From: Marinibacterium sp.
GTDB lineage: Bacteria; Pseudomonadota; Alphaproteobacteria; Rhodobacterales; Rhodobacteraceae
Assembly: GCA_025800215.1 (NCBI GenBank)
Contig: JAOXSC010000138.1
Span: 1-64,000, forward strand
Direction: 5' to 3'
DNA length: 64,000 nucleotides
The notes beneath the pieces are model-generated. The model was not told where the DNA came from. It searched no databases and worked only from the letters and a program-made list of their open reading frames with translations. Positions 29,722-38,650 of this stretch are shown here, one piece after another (the stretch's first letter is position 1; the number at the start of each line of letters is the position of its first letter). A program made the translations under genes and the position numbers.

Positions 29722-31392
29722 ATGACCCGCCCTTTCCTGCCCCGCCTTGACGAGATCGAGCTGCACCTGGCCGAACTGACCGGAGCACGGGTGATCTGGC
29801 AGCTTCTGGCCGTGGGGCTGGTGTCGCTGCTGCTGTTTCTGCCGGGCTTTTTCGTCCTGCCGGTGGTGGATCGGGACGAGGCGCGCTTTTCCCAGGCCAG
29901 CCGCCAGATGGTGGGAACCGGCGATCTGATCGACATCCGTCTGGGCGAAGACACGCGGTACAAGAAACCCGTTGGCATCTACTGGCTGCAATCGGCCGCC
30001 GCCGCCGTTGCGGGGCCCGACCATGCGCAGGACATCTGGGTCTACCGGATCCCGTCTCTGATCGGTGCGGTGGCCGCGGTGATGCTGACCTATCTGGTGG
30101 CCCTGTCGCTGAGCGGCGCCACGCGGGTGGCGTTTGTGGCGGCACTCTGCCTGTCGGTGACGTTGGTGCTGGCTGGTGAGGCCCGCATCGCCAAGACCGA
30201 TGCGGTGCTGCTGGCCACGGTGCTGGGCGCGCAGTTGGTTCTCGCGCGGCTCTGGATGCGCGGGGCGGCGGCGATGACGGGCGCGTGGCCCTGGGCCTTC
30301 TGGGCGATCCTGGGCCTGTCGATGCTGATCAAGGGCCCGGTGGGGCCGATGGTGGTGGGGCTGACGGTGCTGGCCCTGTCGCTTTGGACATGGGATCTAC
30401 GCTGGCTGGCGCCGCTGCGCCCGCGCGCGGGCCTGATCCTGTTTCTGGCGCTGGTGCTGCCCTGGTATATCGCCATCACCATCAAGAGCGGCAGCGCCTT
30501 CTGGGCAGAATCGCTGGGCCGGGATCTGCTGGGCAAGATCGGCGAAGGCGAAGCCAGCAAAGGCGCCCCCCCCGGCACCTATGCGCTGGCGGTGTGGGCC
30601 ACGTTCTGGCCTGCCGCGATCCTGCTGCCCTTCGGGCTGGCCGCCGCCTGGCGTGACCGTGCGCAGCATCACGTGCAATTCCTGATCGCCTGGATCCTGC
30701 CCAGCTGGATCGTCTTTGAACTGACCGCCACCAAGCTGGTGCACTATGTGCTGCCGACCTTTCCGGCGCTGGCGGTGCTCTGCGCCCTGGGATGGCTGGG
30801 CCGCGATGACCGGCGCCCCGGTCCGGGCTATACGGTGTTTTTGTGCGCGATGCTGGGGCTGGGGGGCATTCTGCTGGCGGTGCCGCTGGTCTTTGCCTGG
30901 CCGCTTGGCCAGCGCCTGACCCTGATCTGGGTGGTGGGCGCCGCGATCCTGCTGGCGGGCGTCTGGTTCACCTGGAACCGGATGCGCGCAGGCGACCGTC
31001 TGGCCCCGGTGCTGGGCTTTGCCTTGATGACGGCGGGGCTGGCCACGGCGCTCTTTGGGCATCTGGCGCGCACGCCTGCGCTCTGGCCGTCGAACCGGCT
31101 GGCCGACATTCAGGCGGCGACCCCCATGTGCGACGGCGCGGCCTATGCGTCCATCGGGTATCACGAGGCGTCAATCCTGCTGCTGACCGACCCGCGCGTG
31201 CGCCTGCTGGAGCTGCCCGAAGGCCTGACCTACGCCCAGTCCGCCCCCTGCGCGCTGGTGTTTGTGGGTGATCGCCAGCGCGAAGCGTTCGACGCCGCCG
31301 CCGATGATCGGTGGTCCCATATCGACACGGTCACCGGCATGAACCTGGGCAACACGCGCAATGTGACGGTGCACGCCTACCGGCGCAACTGA
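29722..31392 (+). CDS. ArnT/PMT-family glycosyltransferase, first copy
   Basis: 556 residues. GT-C membrane protein, about 10-12 segments. Catalytic loop motif DEARFSQASRQM (DE pair) after the first segment, then ARIAKTDAVLLATV, both as in ArnT and its relatives that move 4-amino-arabinose or related sugars from undecaprenyl phosphate to lipid A. The last 100 residues form a soluble periplasmic part. Convergent with, and overlapping by 16 bp, the PAP2 gene. The sugar is unknown. Confidence 0.85.
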   Translation: MTRPFLPRLDEIELHLAELTGARVIWQLLAVGLVSLLLFLPGFFVLPVVDRDEARFSQASRQMVGTGDLIDIRLGEDTRYKKPVGIYWLQSAAAAVAGPDHAQDIWVYRIPSLIGAVAAVMLTYLVALSLSGATRVAFVAALCLSVTLVLAGEARIAKTDAVLLATVLGAQLVLARLWMRGAAAMTGAWPWAFWAILGLSMLIKGPVGPMVVGLTVLALSLWTWDLRWLAPLRPRAGLILFLALVLPWYIAITIKSGSAFWAESLGRDLLGKIGEGEASKGAPPGTYALAVWATFWPAAILLPFGLAAAWRDRAQHHVQFLIAWILPSWIVFELTATKLVHYVLPTFPALAVLCALGWLGRDDRRPGPGYTVFLCAMLGLGGILLAVPLVFAWPLGQRLTLIWVVGAAILLAGVWFTWNRMRAGDRLAPVLGFALMTAGLATALFGHLARTPALWPSNRLADIQAATPMCDGAAYASIGYHEASILLLTDPRVRLLELPEGLTYAQSAPCALVFVGDRQREAFDAAADDRWSHIDTVTGMNLGNTRNVTVHAYRRN

Positions 31393-32738
31393 CGGGTCAG
31401 GTTCAGCCCGGCCACGCGCAGCGCGTGGATCCCGCCCCGGATCCGCCGCGCGCACCAGCGCCATCCGCCCTGAAAGGCGCGGTCGAACCCGGCCAGCACC
31501 AGAACCTGCGTCAGCCAGCCCAGGATCGCCCCGGCGATGATCTGGCGCACGTCATGCGCCCCCACCGCAACCCGCGTGCTGGCCACAAAGCCTGCGGCCA
31601 CCACCACACCGGCCTGTGCTGCGGGACTTGCGGCCAGACAATGCTGCGCCAGCCCGGCCGCGCCGAAAAACGACGCCGCCGTGTGGCCCGACGGAAAGCC
31701 CTGCAGGCCGCCATTGGGGCGGTGATTGATCGGGATGTCTCCAAGCGCGTTCTTGGACCCGTGCAGCAGCGTCGTCATCAGCACGAACCGGCCAAAATAC
31801 TGCACCCCCTGCCCGGTCGCCACCGCACAGCCCAGCCCGGCCAGAGGCAGCGCGATCTGCACATTGTCCCCGAATTTCTCGGCCCGGTGGGATGGCAGCG
31901 TGGTCATGATCAGCACAAAACCAAGGCTCAGCACCAAAAGCCCGCGCCCCGCGCGCAGCCCGATCCCGGCCCAGCCCCGGCGCAGATCACGCGGCAGGAT
32001 CCAGCGCAGATGCCCGAAAAGGCGCCTGAGGTCGCTCCAGATTGCGGCAAAGGTGACGCGGTCCATCAGCTCGGCAATGCGAAAGAGCCGCCCGAGCCCC
32101 CAGGCCAGCGTGCTCATCAGCAGCACCGACCACAGCACATCGGACAGAAAATGCCGCCCCTTCATCACCCGCATCAGCGCCGTCAGCACCACCAGCGTGC
32201 CAAGCGCGATCAGCCAGGCCCGGCGGCGCGGTGCGGGCACCGATGCCCAGACCACCAGCCCCACCAGCAGCGCCGCCGCCGCCATCGAGGCCGCTTCGCC
32301 CGAGACAAAGGAACAATTGCCCAGACACTGATCGGTGATCTGCCAGGGCCGTGTGAACTGCGCGTCACCGCCAAACTGGGCGATCTCGGCGGGGCGCGCG
32401 CGGCCCCAGTATTCCTTGAGCCCCAGATTCACGATCACCACCGGCCCCAGCACCACAAAGCTGCTGGCAAAGGCCCAGAACCGGGCCGGAACAGCGCCCG
32501 GCTGGCGCGACAGCGCAGCCTGCGCGCTCAGCGCCAGAACCACGGCAGCAATCACATAGGTGGCGTCCCACAACAGGCGGCGCAGGGTCGCCAGCCCGCC
32601 ATGATGATCCAGCGGGAACCGCCCCGACGCATCATCGAAGAACAGCCCCGACACCGCCAAATCGATGCCCGGCACCAGTCCGAAGATCACCAGCATCCCC
32701 GCCCAGAGGATGGCGAACAGGCGCAGATCGTGGTTCAT
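31377..32738 (-). CDS. Double-PAP2 membrane phosphatase
   Basis: 453 residues holding two PAP2 phosphatase units. Unit 1 (about 60-205): KEYWGRARP (108-116), SFVSGE (145-148 as VSGE, not SGH) and RVMKGRHFLSDV. Unit 2 (about 300-410): NHRPNGG (338-343), FPSGHTAAS (348-355) and STRVAVGAHDVRQI. PAP2 enzymes remove phosphate from lipids such as lipid A or undecaprenyl pyrophosphate. Start 32738 has GAGGGGG upstream; the frame extends further but without family features. Linked by ATGA to the GT39 gene. Confidence 0.85.
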   Translation of the reverse strand: MNHDLRLFAILWAGMLVIFGLVPGIDLAVSGLFFDDASGRFPLDHHGGLATLRRLLWDATYVIAAVVLALSAQAALSRQPGAVPARFWAFASSFVVLGPVVIVNLGLKEYWGRARPAEIAQFGGDAQFTRPWQITDQCLGNCSFVSGEAASMAAAALLVGLVVWASVPAPRRRAWLIALGTLVVLTALMRVMKGRHFLSDVLWSVLLMSTLAWGLGRLFRIAELMDRVTFAAIWSDLRRLFGHLRWILPRDLRRGWAGIGLRAGRGLLVLSLGFVLIMTTLPSHRAEKFGDNVQIALPLAGLGCAVATGQGVQYFGRFVLMTTLLHGSKNALGDIPINHRPNGGLQGFPSGHTAASFFGAAGLAQHCLAASPAAQAGVVVAAGFVASTRVAVGAHDVRQIIAGAILGWLTQVLVLAGFDRAFQGGWRWCARRIRGGIHALRVAGLNLTRQLRR

Positions 32739-34210
32739 TTCGGCCCCCTCAGGCAATCGGGATCCACCAGATAGGCATAAACCGGACGTCCCCGGTGCGC
32801 GCCCTGCGGGGCCGCCCATCTCAGATCCGGCGTGGCGCGGTTGCAGGCGTCCGGCGCAGGATCAAAGCTGACCAGCAGCACCGGCGCGACCCGATCTGCG
32901 GGCAGCGCGTGTTTCTGGGCATAGTAATGCGGGACATAGCCCTGCGGCGGTTCGGCATAGATCGTCACATCGCTGTCGCGGGCAGTGTGAAAGAGATCGG
33001 ACAGAACATGGCGATGGGCGGCCACGACCGCATCGGCGCCGGTTTCATGCGCGGCGTCGATGATCTGGCGGCTCAGCTCGGCCCGGCCGGTATAGTTGCG
33101 CAGCACCGGTGCGCCGTCCTCATGGGTCCAGCTGGTGATCTGCGTGGCCACAACCGGCAGCGCCAGCGCCAGCGCGCCGTTGATTGCAAGCCCCGCCCAG
33201 ATGGCCCGGCGCGCCCAGCCCGCCCGATCCCACAGCATCGCCACAACAAGCGGGATGCCCGCCGCATAGGCCGTCGCCGCCCAATTGGCAAAGGCCTTGG
33301 ACAGCAGCGCCTGCCCCACCACCAGCAGCAGGATCGGCAGCGACATCCAGACCAGCCAGCGCCGCGTCCAGTCCGCACTGCGCAGCGCCATCGGCACCAC
33401 CAGCAGATAGGCGGCAAAGAACACCGGCCCCAGCACGCCGAACTGGCCGCCGATGAACTCAAGCGCGCCGCTGACATTCAGCGAAATCCCCGGCTCGTTC
33501 ACCCAATCGACATTGTCGGCCGTGTGCGACAGCGTCACCAGATCATTCTGCAGGTTCCAGATCACATTGGGCAGGATCACCAGCCCAAAGCCCAGGGCCG
33601 CCATCAGCACCGACCGCCAGCCGATGCGCGCCTGTGGCACAAACAGCATCGCCAGCGCGGAACACAGGATGAAATAGATCGCGGCGTATTTCGCCATCAT
33701 CCCCAGCCCCAGACAGATCCCAAGCGCCAGCGCGATGCCGGGCCGGTCGCGATCGACCAGCAGCAGCCACAGCCACAGCGCTCCGGCAAAGAACGGCAAC
33801 AGGATCGTGTCGGTGGAAATCAGCAGTGACGCCAGCGCCACGGCGGGCATGGTCAGATAGACCAGACCCGCCAGCACCGCTGGCCAGGGATCCATGATGC
33901 GCCGGGCAAACCCCATGAGGATCAGCGCGGTCGCCCCGTGAAACAAAGGCCCCGGCAGGCGGATCCAGAACGCGGCATCGCTGCCGCCCAGTTCGGTAAA
34001 GGCGCGGATCACCCAGCCGATCAGCGGGGGTTTGGAATAATAGCCAAAAGCAAGTTCTTCGCCCCAAAGCCAGTATTGCGCTTCGTCGACAAACAGATCC
34101 GCCGTGGCGTGCGGCAGCAGCAGCACGCGATAAAGCGTGACCGCCGCGACAATCGCAATGCCCGCCAGACGCGGATCAGGTGTTGGCCGCAGCGCTGCGT
34201 TTTTCTGCAT
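32735..34210 (-). CDS. ArnT-like GT39 glycosyltransferase, second copy
   Basis: 491-residue membrane glycosyltransferase. The PMT_2/ArnT motif FVDEAQYWLWGEELAFGYYSKPP gives the catalytic aspartate and glutamate; later LISTDTILLPFFAG is typical. It takes sugar from a polyprenyl phosphate on the periplasmic face. It follows the LAB_N gene (35-bp overlap of its start) and overlaps the PAP2 gene by 4 bp. Substrate unknown; a lipid target is inferred from the neighbours. Confidence 0.85.
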   Translation of the reverse strand: MQKNAALRPTPDPRLAGIAIVAAVTLYRVLLLPHATADLFVDEAQYWLWGEELAFGYYSKPPLIGWVIRAFTELGGSDAAFWIRLPGPLFHGATALILMGFARRIMDPWPAVLAGLVYLTMPAVALASLLISTDTILLPFFAGALWLWLLLVDRDRPGIALALGICLGLGMMAKYAAIYFILCSALAMLFVPQARIGWRSVLMAALGFGLVILPNVIWNLQNDLVTLSHTADNVDWVNEPGISLNVSGALEFIGGQFGVLGPVFFAAYLLVVPMALRSADWTRRWLVWMSLPILLLVVGQALLSKAFANWAATAYAAGIPLVVAMLWDRAGWARRAIWAGLAINGALALALPVVATQITSWTHEDGAPVLRNYTGRAELSRQIIDAAHETGADAVVAAHRHVLSDLFHTARDSDVTIYAEPPQGYVPHYYAQKHALPADRVAPVLLVSFDPAPDACNRATPDLRWAAPQGAHRGRPVYAYLVDPDCLRGPK

Positions 34211-34493
34211 AGATCAGCCACAGATTGCGTGCATAGACCACGACGCCAAAACACTGCCCCATGATGAACACCGGATCCTTGCGGTGCACCGCATAGGCAA
34301 ACAGCGTCAGCCCCCCGATGATCGAAAACCACCAGAAAAGCTCGGGCACCACCGATTTCTTGAGCTTTTCCGACGCCAGCCACTGGACGATCCAGCGCCC
34401 GAAAAACAGCATCTGCGCGCCAAAGCCGACGATGACCCAGATCAGCTCGGCCCGGGTGTCGACCTTGAAGAACTCCAGCGCCTGCTCGATCAT
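34176..34493 (-). CDS. Lipid-A-disaccharide-synthase N-terminal-like (LAB_N) small membrane protein
   Basis: 105 residues. Short hydrophobic protein with the LAB_N signature QMLFFGRWIVQWLASEK, PELFWWFSIIGGLTLF and DPVFIMGQCFGVVVYARNLW. Usually three helices, found beside glycosyltransferases of the DPM/ArnT type. Role unknown; perhaps a flippase component for a lipid-linked sugar. ATGA overlap with the GT2 gene above. Confidence 0.88.
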   Translation of the reverse strand: MIEQALEFFKVDTRAELIWVIVGFGAQMLFFGRWIVQWLASEKLKKSVVPELFWWFSIIGGLTLFAYAVHRKDPVFIMGQCFGVVVYARNLWLIYAEKRSAAANT

Positions 34494-35248
34494 GCCGCGC
34501 CCCCCTGTGTGTCAGAGCCCTGCGGCAGGGTTTCCGGCAGCGGCCGCACGGTTTTCTTGCGGCGGATCAGCCAGGCCACGCCGATCAGATCACGGATCCC
34601 AACCAGCGCGCGCTGCAGGTTGGTGTATTTCGAACTGCCGCCCCCACGGGCGCGGTGGCTGACATCCACATGGGCAATGTCCCAGCCATCGCGGGCAAAC
34701 AGGGCCGGCAGATAGCGGTGCATGTGGTTGAAGAACGGCAGATCCAGAAACGCATCGCGCCGGAACGCCTTGAGCCCGCAGCCGGTGTCGCGGGTGTGGT
34801 CATCCAGCATCCAGGCCCGCAGCGCATTGGCAAATTTCGACGCGTAGCGCTTGGCAAACGTGTCCTGGCGCTTGACCCGCTGCCCGGCCACCAGCCCCAG
34901 CGATGCAGGCGCATCCGCTGCCATCAGCGGTGCCACCAGACCGGGGATTTCCGATGGCGGGTTCTGCAGATCGCCATCCAGCGTGCAGCACACGGCCCCA
35001 TGCGCGGCGCGCACGCCCGTATGCACCGCAGCCGATTGCCCGCCCGCAGTGGGGTGCTGGATCAGACGCACCCAGGGGTGGCTGTGCTGTTCGGCACGGA
35101 TCAGATCGGCGGTGGCGTCGGACGAACCGTCATCGACCAGGATCAGCTCCTTGTCGGCGATGTCGCCACAGGCCTCGGCGATTTCCCGCACCAGGGGGCC
35201 GACATTCTCGGCCTCGTTATGCATTGGCACGACGATCGACAGTTTCAT
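34490..35248 (-). CDS. GT2 dolichyl/undecaprenyl-phosphate glycosyltransferase (DPM1/ArnC-like)
   Basis: 252-residue GT-A enzyme with no membrane anchor of its own. N-terminal SIVVPMHNEAENVGPLV, then LVDDGSSDAT, TLDGDLQNPP (DxD-type) and RDTGCGLKAFRRD. Transfers a sugar from a nucleotide donor to a polyprenyl phosphate, presumably feeding the GT39 enzymes. It ends in a basic segment RRKKTVRP. First of the four-gene run. Confidence 0.87.
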   Translation of the reverse strand: MKLSIVVPMHNEAENVGPLVREIAEACGDIADKELILVDDGSSDATADLIRAEQHSHPWVRLIQHPTAGGQSAAVHTGVRAAHGAVCCTLDGDLQNPPSEIPGLVAPLMAADAPASLGLVAGQRVKRQDTFAKRYASKFANALRAWMLDDHTRDTGCGLKAFRRDAFLDLPFFNHMHRYLPALFARDGWDIAHVDVSHRARGGGSSKYTNLQRALVGIRDLIGVAWLIRRKKTVRPLPETLPQGSDTQGGAA

Positions 35249-35380
35249 CTCGTGGCTTCCATCTGCTTGCTCAGGGGTGCCCTAAACCAGTCGCGGCACC
35301 GGGGCAACAGATAGCCACCTCCGGCCCCGGTTTCACCCCTGCACCGTTGCATGCGCGCCGAGCCCCGCGATCCGGGCGCC

Positions 35381-36538
35381 TCAGCCCTGCGCTACGGCGC
35401 GCGCCGGCCCGCCAAAGATGCGCCGCAGCGGGCGTCCGCCCACCCGCAGGCAGAGCACGCCGATCACAAACCCCATCAGCGATGGCACATAAAGCAAGGG
35501 CCACAGATGCGGCGCGCGTTCGACCATCGGCGCGGCCACCCCGCGCAACCCTTCAAGCACCAGCAGAATGACAAAGGCCGTGGCCACCTGCGGCCAGAGC
35601 CCAAAGCGCGAAAATCCGCCGACCATCAGCACCGAAAACCCCACAAAGGACACCGCCACGCAGATCAGCGCCCAGGAAAAGCGCTGGTGCAGTTCTTCGA
35701 CCAGCACGCCGATGGGGATGCCATATTGCGCGCTCAGCCCCTCGATGTCGGTCATCAGGGCCAGCGTCGGAAAGGCGCGAGGATTGACCCGCAGATCCCC
35801 ACCCCCGCCGGTCATGTCGGCTATGGAATAGGTGGTATCCCGGAACCAGGTGGTCGACAGCGTGTTGTCCGCATGATCCGACTGCAGCGCGATCCCGTCC
35901 AGCATCACCAGATTGGGGGCGCCGTCAGACCACACCAGATAGGCCTCGCGCGCGGAATAGGATGTGGACCGGTCAGGCTTACGGCGGTCGGACAGGAACA
36001 CGTCATGCATGGTGCCGTCTGTGTCGATGGATCCGATATAGAACGTCACGCCGTCCACCGGGTGCATGAACCGCCCGTCGCGCAGCAATTGCGCGGCCAG
36101 ATCCTGGGACACTTCGGTTTCGCGCTTGTCCAGCCGTTCGATCGACATCGGCCGCAGCACCAGCGTCACGATCAGCATCATCGCCGCCACGATCAGGCCG
36201 AAGGTCAGCACCGGCCGGGCCAGCCTCCAGGGGCCGACGCCCGCCGACAGCATCACGATCATCTCGCTTTCGCGGGTCAGCCGGTTGGTGACATAGACCG
36301 CCGCGCCAAAGGCGGCCATCGGCATCACCGTGCGCACCAGCGTGGGCAGCGACAGGGCGGTGAATTCCAGAAAGACCAGCGCCGACTGGCCATTGCCGAT
36401 CAGCCGGTCAAACAGGCTGACCGCGCGCGAGATCCAGAACACGCTGACCAGGATCAGCGCGAAAAAGCAGAACAGCACCAGAAGCTGGCGCAGAAAGTAA
36501 CCGTCAAATCGCGACACCGGGCGCCTTTCTAGATCCAT
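35381..36538 (-). CDS. lptF: LPS export permease of the LptF/LptG family (LptF-like)
   Basis: 385-residue inner-membrane protein with six membrane segments in an N- and C-terminal trio around a periplasmic jellyroll. The first segment RFDGYFLRQLLVLFCFFALIL and LTRESEMIVMLSAG match LptF. It partners LptG and LptB2 to extract LPS. No lptG is next to it, which is unusual for the family. ATG 36538 or GTG 36517 (start of SRFDGYF) can serve. Located 132 bp before the GT2 gene, upstream of the lipid cluster. Confidence 0.88.
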   Translation of the reverse strand: MDLERRPVSRFDGYFLRQLLVLFCFFALILVSVFWISRAVSLFDRLIGNGQSALVFLEFTALSLPTLVRTVMPMAAFGAAVYVTNRLTRESEMIVMLSAGVGPWRLARPVLTFGLIVAAMMLIVTLVLRPMSIERLDKRETEVSQDLAAQLLRDGRFMHPVDGVTFYIGSIDTDGTMHDVFLSDRRKPDRSTSYSAREAYLVWSDGAPNLVMLDGIALQSDHADNTLSTTWFRDTTYSIADMTGGGGDLRVNPRAFPTLALMTDIEGLSAQYGIPIGVLVEELHQRFSWALICVAVSFVGFSVLMVGGFSRFGLWPQVATAFVILLVLEGLRGVAAPMVERAPHLWPLLYVPSLMGFVIGVLCLRVGGRPLRRIFGGPARAVAQG

Positions 36539-36871
36539 GGTCGGGCGGCCGCGACCCTAGGCGATTTCCGCGCCCGATGGAACCGCCGGTTGATCGCTGC
36601 ACAGACGCCGCAGAACCGGCTGCGGCGAATCCCGTGATCTGCGCGGCGGTGATGCAATGTCTACGACCCCGACTGCCCAAGTTGACCGGCATCATACTGC
36701 ACAGCGCCCCCGGCCTTACCCAATTTGTCCGCATCCCAGAGCGGGCGGGAATAAACCTTGCTGCGCAGGCGCAGGCGTCGCTAGCGTTTTCTACAGACCG
36801 CCCCCTTGGCCGATCAGACGGATGCGCCGCCGGGGACGGGAAACGACGATCTTGGGAGGGATCTTGCATAT
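36539..36871. other. 333-bp gap with no recognisable gene
   Basis: Between divergent lptF and the cytochrome c gene. A perfect inverted repeat CGCCGCAG-AACCGG... has arms at 36605-36612 and 36619-36626. No ORF with family features was found; one open frame (36577-37305) is a shadow reading through the cytochrome gene. It probably carries the two promoters. Confidence 0.7.
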
Positions 36872-37231
36872 ATGAACACTTTGCTACGTGCCGTGGTCGT
36901 GGCCGCATTCGGTCTTGCCCTGGCGCCGCAGCCAGGTTTGAGCGGGGACAGCGCAGCCACGAAAACCGCCGCCGCGCCGGTGGATGTCGAGGCGGCGGAA
37001 AAGCTCTACAAGCGGCAGTGCCGGGCCTGTCACGGGCCAACAGCCAAAGGGCTGGCGAGCTATCCGAAACTGGCCGCGCAGCCCGCCGATTACATCGAAG
37101 GCAGGCTCAGGCAGTACCGGGCGGGCGAAACGCTTGGCCCCAACACGCCGCTGATGGCGCCACGCGCGCGCAAGCTGTCGGATCAGGACATCGCCAATCT
37201 GGCAGCCTTCATTTCGTCGCTGCCGGGGTGA
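36872..37231 (+). CDS. Small periplasmic c-type cytochrome
   Basis: 119 residues. An N-terminal signal (MNTLLRAVVVAAFGLALAP) precedes one class I cytochrome domain. Haem site C50-R-A-C53-H54, with M95 (NTPLMAPRAR) as the likely axial ligand. GGGAGGGA upstream of ATG 36872, though rather far. It lies 84 bp before a PQQ dehydrogenase, so it is probably the electron acceptor for sugar oxidation. Confidence 0.88.
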   Translation: MNTLLRAVVVAAFGLALAPQPGLSGDSAATKTAAAPVDVEAAEKLYKRQCRACHGPTAKGLASYPKLAAQPADYIEGRLRQYRAGETLGPNTPLMAPRARKLSDQDIANLAAFISSLPG

Positions 37232-37315
37232 CAGGCCACGTTTGGCCCGGATCTGGCCGGCCCCTGCCGCTGCAGCGACCACCACACGAGGGATCAACAG
37301 TCTAGGGAGGAGACG

Positions 37316-38584
37316 ATGATGACACTCAGACACAGCGTTCTGTCGCTGATGGGAGGGGCCGCCATGCTGGCGTCCCCTGCCCTTGCGAACAACACATCCA
37401 GCCTGAGCCACGCGGTGGTGCTGGACAATCTGGAAAACCCCTGGGACATGGCGTTTCTGGATGATGGCACCATGTTCTTTACCGAAAAATGCAAGGGCCT
37501 GTCGGTGCTCATGCCCGACGGATCGGTGAAGGCTCTGCTCGGGATTGGTGGTGCGGACGGCTATGCCAGCACCGCCGATGATCTCTTTTGCGAAGGCCAG
37601 GCCGGCATGATGGGCGTGGCGGTGGACCCCGATTTTGCCGACAACCGGCGGATCTATGTCTATTCGACCTCGAACATGGTGACGCCGCATACCAACCGGC
37701 TGATGCGTCTGGTGGTCAGCGATGACTTTTCGGGCGTGTCGGATCGCACCGACATCGTGGATGACGTACCCTACAAGATGGCCGCATCCGATCACCCCTT
37801 TGGCGGACCGGGCGCGCATAATGGCGGGCGCGTGCGGTTCGGCCCCGAAGGCTGGCTGTGGCTGACCACCGGCGACAACCACAACGAAGACGTACCCCAA
37901 AGCCCCACCCTGATGGGATCCAAGGTGCTGCGCATGGACACCGACGGTCAGGCCGCGCCGGACAACACCCCGCCCGACGGGTTCGATCCGCGCACCTTTA
38001 CCTATGGCCACCGCAACGTGCAGGGCATCGCGTTCCACCCCGCCAGCGGCAATGCGATCACCGCCGAGCACGGGCCGTGGCATTCGGACGAAATCACCTT
38101 TCTGGTGAATGGCGGCAATGCCGGCTGGGATCCGCGCGGCAACATGGCGGGCCGGGGTGACTGCCCCGACGGCTATTGCGGCTACAGCCCCAACCAGATG
38201 GACGGCATGAACCGCTATGAACGTGCCGCCTTCATGCCGATGACCGATCTTGAGACCTATCCCGATGCCATGGTGCCCATGTGGGACAACAATGGCTGGT
38301 CGCAGGGCACGTCTTCGGCGGCCTTTCTGGAAGGTGACGCCTGGGGCGACTGGAACGGCCGCATGGTCGTCGGCGTCATGGGCATCGGCTTTGGCGGCAC
38401 CCCGCTGGGCCAGCGCATCGACGTGTTCGAACTGTCGGATGACGGGACCGAAGTCTATGACGTGGTCGAAATGACCCTGCCCGACGGCATGGAGCCGGGG
38501 CGCTTCCGTTCGGTCGTGCTGGGCCCCGATGGCAGCCTCTATGCCGCCGTGGATGAAGGCATCATCCACAAGCTGACGCCCTGA
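37316..38584 (+). CDS. PQQ-dependent sugar dehydrogenase (soluble GDH/Asd family)
   Basis: 422 residues, signal peptide with cut near ALA-NN (residue 24). Six-blade propeller motifs: ENPWDMAFLDDGTMFFTEK, GVAVDPDFADNRRIYVYS, HNGGRVRFGPEGWLWLTTGD and RNVQGIAFHP. Oxidises an aldose to a lactone using PQQ and Ca2+; the substrate is unclear. A GGGAGGAG SD stands directly upstream of ATG 37316/37319. A strong terminator follows. Confidence 0.92.
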   Translation: MMTLRHSVLSLMGGAAMLASPALANNTSSLSHAVVLDNLENPWDMAFLDDGTMFFTEKCKGLSVLMPDGSVKALLGIGGADGYASTADDLFCEGQAGMMGVAVDPDFADNRRIYVYSTSNMVTPHTNRLMRLVVSDDFSGVSDRTDIVDDVPYKMAASDHPFGGPGAHNGGRVRFGPEGWLWLTTGDNHNEDVPQSPTLMGSKVLRMDTDGQAAPDNTPPDGFDPRTFTYGHRNVQGIAFHPASGNAITAEHGPWHSDEITFLVNGGNAGWDPRGNMAGRGDCPDGYCGYSPNQMDGMNRYERAAFMPMTDLETYPDAMVPMWDNNGWSQGTSSAAFLEGDAWGDWNGRMVVGVMGIGFGGTPLGQRIDVFELSDDGTEVYDVVEMTLPDGMEPGRFRSVVLGPDGSLYAAVDEGIIHKLTP

Positions 38585-38599
38585 CCCCCTGACCAAACG

Positions 38600-38630
38600 G
38601 GCCGCGCCGCGCGGATGCGGCGCGGCCTTT
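38600..38630 (+). terminator. Rho-independent terminator after the sugar dehydrogenase gene
   Basis: GGCCGCGCCGC (38600-38610) and GCGGCGCGGCC (38617-38627) are perfect 11-bp arms around GCGGAT, followed by TTT. Confidence 0.8.
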
Positions 38631-38650
38631 GATGCGCAGCCGGGACAGGA

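Noticed and set aside
36577..37305. 242-residue plus-strand frame upstream of and through the cytochrome gene
   Set aside because: Runs out of frame through the haem-binding cytochrome gene; no domain seen.
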